Below are positions 61,290 to 64,000 of a stretch of DNA of 64,000 nt, piece by piece. Under the pieces are notes generated by a model. That model saw only the letters and a list, made by a program, of their open reading frames with translations, ran no database searches and was not told where the DNA came from. Location: assembly GCF_025979885.1 (NCBI RefSeq), contig NZ_CP110139.1:2790001-2854000 (forward strand), read 5' to 3'. The DNA is from Hymenobacter sp. YIM 151500-1 (GTDB lineage Bacteria > Bacteroidota > Bacteroidia > Cytophagales > Hymenobacteraceae). Each line of letters opens with the position of its first letter. Position 1 is the stretch's first letter. The translations under genes were made by a program, and so were the position numbers.

Positions 61290-64000
61290 TTAGAAATCAT
61301 ACCCCAGCGACACGTACAGCCGCGGGCCGCTGACCGAGTAGTTTTCGCGGCCCCAGGCCAGGTCGCCCTTCACGTAGAAGCCCAGCATGGTGGTGCGCAT
61401 GCCTACGCCGTAGCCGTATAAGAGCGGGTTGCGGAAGTTGATGACGTTGGCGCTGAAGGCGTTACCGGAGCCGCCCGCCTCGATGGTGTTGAACGAATTG
61501 TTGACGCTGAACGGGTTGGAGCCGGCGTAGGTGGTGCCCATGTCGCCGAAAGCTGTGAGCTGAAGGTTGCGGAAGAAACCCGATTCAATGGGCTTACGCG
61601 ACAGGTACTGCACGATGGGCAGGCGCAGCTCGGTGTTGAACAGCACGTACTTGGGCCCGGTGCGCTGGCTGAAGTCGAAGCCCCGCAGGTTGGTCACGAA
61701 CTGCTGGTAGAACAGCTCGGTGGGATTGGGCAGGGGCGGGTCGCTGGTGACGAGCTGGCCGTCCTCGTAACGGTTGTTCAGCCAATTGTCCATGCCGCCC
61801 AGGCGGAAGAAGGGCGGCACCGACCCGCCACCGATAAACTGCCCGAAGCTGGCGCGGTTGGCCCAAATCAGCTGGCGGTGGATTTTCTGATAGTGGCGCA
61901 GGTCTATGAAAATCTTGGTAAAGTCTCGGGCACCCCCGTCGAGGCCGCGCAGGCGGGTCACGCCTACTTTCATGCGGGTACCTTCCAGCATGTTCACGCC
62001 CGTCACCACGGAGTTGTCGAACACCAGCTCGCCCACCCCACCCAGGAAGTTGAAGTTCTGGTCGCGCGAACCGCTCAGGTCCTCAAACACGCGGCGGCTC
62101 ACATTCACGAAGCGCGGGCCCAGGCGCACGCTCAGGTTGTGGGTGAGCGGGTAAGCCAGTGTGGGCGCTATTTCGTGGCGGCCGTAGCGCACACGGGGCG
62201 TGAGCGGGTTCGGCGACACGGTGAGGTCGAAGAAGTAGGCCTGCTTCTGATAGGCAATGCTCCAGTCGTAGCGCCGCGTCAGGTTGGTATACTCGGCGAA
62301 GATGTTGCTGGTGCGCAGGTCGGTGAGGGCGAAAATGCCGGCCCGGATGCGGTGGTTTTCCATCAGGTCCATCATGTTCACCTGCCCGCGCAAGCCCAGG
62401 CCCAGCAGCGGGTCTACCTGCAAGGTCGACACCACGTTGTCGATGGTGAAGCGGGTGTCGTAGCGGAAAGGGCCGGACAAGGCCGAGGTTTCGGCCGGAG
62501 CGGCCTGGGGCAAGGCTACTACCGTAGCCGCCGACCGCCGCCACCGCTGCGGCTGTGGTGATGCCCTTGACATCGGAATGTCCTCATCAAACTCGTAGTC
62601 ACTGGTATTGATGCGGGCGTTGCTGGGCTGCTTTTGCTGCGGTTGGGGTGCAGCCGGGGTCGGCGCGGCGGCCGAATCAGCTGGCGCTGGGGCCGTAGCG
62701 GGGGCAGCCTGGCGGTTGCCGTTCTGGCCGGTGGCGTTGGCAATGGTAGGGCCGGGGCGGCCCGCCGCTGGCGCCGTAGCCTTGGCCGGGCGCGACCGGT
62801 CTTCCAGTGTTTCCTGCCGGGCCGTCTTATACAGCACCAAGTTATCGGGCAGCGGGTAGCTGGGGTAGAGGTACACGTAGTCGCGGCCGTCCTCGGCGGC
62901 CACGAAGCTTAGCGCCCCCGTGGTGGCGTTGTAGTCGTAATTCTTGACGTTGGTCCGGAAGCTGGACACGGCCCGGTACTCCTTCGACGGCAGCCGCAAA
63001 CGGTACAGGCTGCGCACTCCACTTTCCTCGCTGGCAAACAGGATTTCCGTATCAGACAAAGCCCGCGGGCGGCCTTCGTTGGAAATGGTGCTCACCAGCG
63101 TTTCTACGGGCTGGGCGCGGCCGTCGAGGTGGTAGAGGAACAGGTCGTAGTTGTTTACCACCGAGGCAAAGTCGCCGGTAGCCGCCCCGGCCGAGTCGAG
63201 CCAGCGGTTGGAGCTGAACACAATGCCATTGCCGCCGGGCAGGAACACCGGCTCCACGTCATCGAACACGTCGTTGGTGAGGCGCTCCGGGGTGCGCTTG
63301 CCGGCCCGCAGCAGGTACAAGTCGGTGCGTCCCTCGCGGGTACCGCTGAATACGAGCGACTTACCATCGGGCGAGTAGCTCAGGTCCGTTACCTGCGAGA
63401 AAGGCGAAAACACCGAGGTGGTTTTGCCGAACGTGGGCAGCAGCGCCTTCACCCGCGTCAGCAGACTTGACACGCCCCCATCAGCCTCGCGCAGGTGCAG
63501 GGTCATGTCGCCCTTGTGCATCTCGGCCACGGTTACCTGGCCGTTGCCGCGCCAAGCCAGCACCGGCAGGCGGATTTCCACTTCCTGGTCGGGGGTTTTG
63601 AAGCCGCCGCGGTGGATGATGTCCCGGCCTTTGCCGTCGCGGCCCACCACTACCACGCGGTAGCGGCCCCGGTCGTTCTGCACGTAGGCCAGGCGCTGGC
63701 CGTTAGGGCTCAGTACGGGCTGCGAGTACACCACGCCCCGGCGGTTGGTGCGGCCCAGCTGCCGGGCCTCTTCGGGGTCCACGTAGGCGGTTTGGGGCTG
63801 GGCGTTGAGCTGGCGGTAATACGTCAGCCAGTCTTTCAGAAACACCTTGTAGGGCACGTTCAGCGAGGAGCTGATGCCCACTTCCACGTCGCGGGTGATG
63901 CGCGTCAGGTTCAGGATGTTCTGGATGGAAGTATAGCCGTACCGCTCGGCAATGTAGTTCCAGATGCTCTGGCCGGCCAGCTCCGGGTTGCGCACGAAAA
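61290..64000 (-). CDS. Partial: beta-propeller plus outer-membrane barrel protein
   Basis: At least 903 residues are present; the gene continues past the window edge, because the first start-like codon (63,995) is a GTG inside conserved-looking sequence (VRNPELAGQSIWNYI). The first ~75 residues look helical (the end of a larger domain). A WD40/TolB-type propeller follows (SPNGQRLAYVQNDRGRYRVVVVG, SYSPDGKSLVFSGTREGRTDLYLL). A Pro/Ala/Gln-rich stretch (about 410-480) leads to an Omp85-type barrel (YVLFNTELRLPIVQYL ... PRLYVSLGYDF at the end). It is probably an outer-membrane protein of the Bacteroidota 'tolB/surface antigen' type; the role is unknown. Confidence 0.85.
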   Translation of the reverse strand, partial: FVRNPELAGQSIWNYIAERYGYTSIQNILNLTRITRDVEVGISSSLNVPYKVFLKDWLTYYRQLNAQPQTAYVDPEEARQLGRTNRRGVVYSQPVLSPNGQRLAYVQNDRGRYRVVVVGRDGKGRDIIHRGGFKTPDQEVEIRLPVLAWRGNGQVTVAEMHKGDMTLHLREADGGVSSLLTRVKALLPTFGKTTSVFSPFSQVTDLSYSPDGKSLVFSGTREGRTDLYLLRAGKRTPERLTNDVFDDVEPVFLPGGNGIVFSSNRWLDSAGAATGDFASVVNNYDLFLYHLDGRAQPVETLVSTISNEGRPRALSDTEILFASEESGVRSLYRLRLPSKEYRAVSSFRTNVKNYDYNATTGALSFVAAEDGRDYVYLYPSYPLPDNLVLYKTARQETLEDRSRPAKATAPAAGRPGPTIANATGQNGNRQAAPATAPAPADSAAAPTPAAPQPQQKQPSNARINTSDYEFDEDIPMSRASPQPQRWRRSAATVVALPQAAPAETSALSGPFRYDTRFTIDNVVSTLQVDPLLGLGLRGQVNMMDLMENHRIRAGIFALTDLRTSNIFAEYTNLTRRYDWSIAYQKQAYFFDLTVSPNPLTPRVRYGRHEIAPTLAYPLTHNLSVRLGPRFVNVSRRVFEDLSGSRDQNFNFLGGVGELVFDNSVVTGVNMLEGTRMKVGVTRLRGLDGGARDFTKIFIDLRHYQKIHRQLIWANRASFGQFIGGGSVPPFFRLGGMDNWLNNRYEDGQLVTSDPPLPNPTELFYQQFVTNLRGFDFSQRTGPKYVLFNTELRLPIVQYLSRKPIESGFFRNLQLTAFGDMGTTYAGSNPFSVNNSFNTIEAGGSGNAFSANVINFRNPLLYGYGVGMRTTMLGFYVKGDLAWGRENYSVSGPRLYVSLGYDF

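Noticed and set aside
1..64000. tRNA, rRNA, riboswitch or prophage
   Set aside because: I saw no cloverleaf, rRNA segment, known riboswitch core, integrase or phage structural gene on reading; small unusual RNAs cannot be excluded by eye.

Overview
The window looks like chromosomal DNA of a GC-rich Bacteroidota bacterium of the Cytophagales/Hymenobacter type. The signs are PorZ and a type IX secretion (T9SS) cargo protein with a C-terminal sorting domain, lipoproteins with short lipoboxes, a TonB receptor with a carboxypeptidase-regulatory-like N-terminus, the purH-mreB-mreC-mreD-mrdA-rodA neighbourhood, a porZ-recO pair, few clear Shine-Dalgarno sequences, and promoters of the TTG/TTTG - 19-20 bp - TAnnTTTG type. 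The genus is inferred, not proven. I saw no rRNA, tRNA, CRISPR array, transposase or prophage.

Layout. 0.1-7.5 kb: a plus-strand sugar/keto-sugar catabolic cluster (MFS permease, Gfo/Idh/MocA oxidoreductase, three TIM-barrel isomerases/epimerases, a c-type cytochrome lipoprotein, a DUF1080 protein). 7.5-8.4 kb: a small-protein/HNH nuclease pair and a short conserved protein. 8.5-15 kb: aspS, two small exported proteins, tadA, sod, an ArsR-type regulator and an Old Yellow Enzyme. 15.3-20.1 kb: a minus-strand cluster of two related membrane proteins, a winged-helix regulator, a TPR-like exported protein and a TonB-dependent receptor, headed by a good promoter with a palindrome in its spacer. 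20.3-29 kb: a second MFS permease, an AAA+ ATPase, ndk, nrnA and five tandem FKBP-type prolyl isomerases. 29-34.9 kb: recO, porZ, tdk, a ferredoxin and a conserved unknown. 35-43.3 kb: the cell-elongation block rodA-mrdA-mreD-mreC-mreB plus purH. 43.5-50 kb: two tandem outer-membrane barrel proteins, a UbiA prenyltransferase, a cold-shock protein, kdsC, iscX, fdx and a Rossmann/DUF2520 protein. 50-54.9 kb: a large T9SS cargo protein and an AT-rich island with one lipoprotein. 54.9-61 kb: cytochrome c maturation genes ccmB-C-D-E, an unknown exported protein and ccmF. 61.3 kb to the end: a beta-propeller/outer-membrane barrel protein cut by the window edge.

The strongest unexplained signal is in the gaps. 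Many junctions hold inverted-repeat elements: arms of 17-88 bp, often perfect, separated by about 15-140 bp and belonging to several sequence families. Examples are a 347-bp nested element between mreD and mrdA, a perfect 34-bp pair at the ccmE junction that supplies the ccmE stop codon and part of the next protein's signal peptide, a five-copy family around an AAGCATCTCT core, and a 30-bp perfect hairpin between mrdA and rodA. Other points of interest are a CcmE with Cys-x3-Tyr in place of the usual heme-binding His, the FKBP array, and the AT-rich lipoprotein island.
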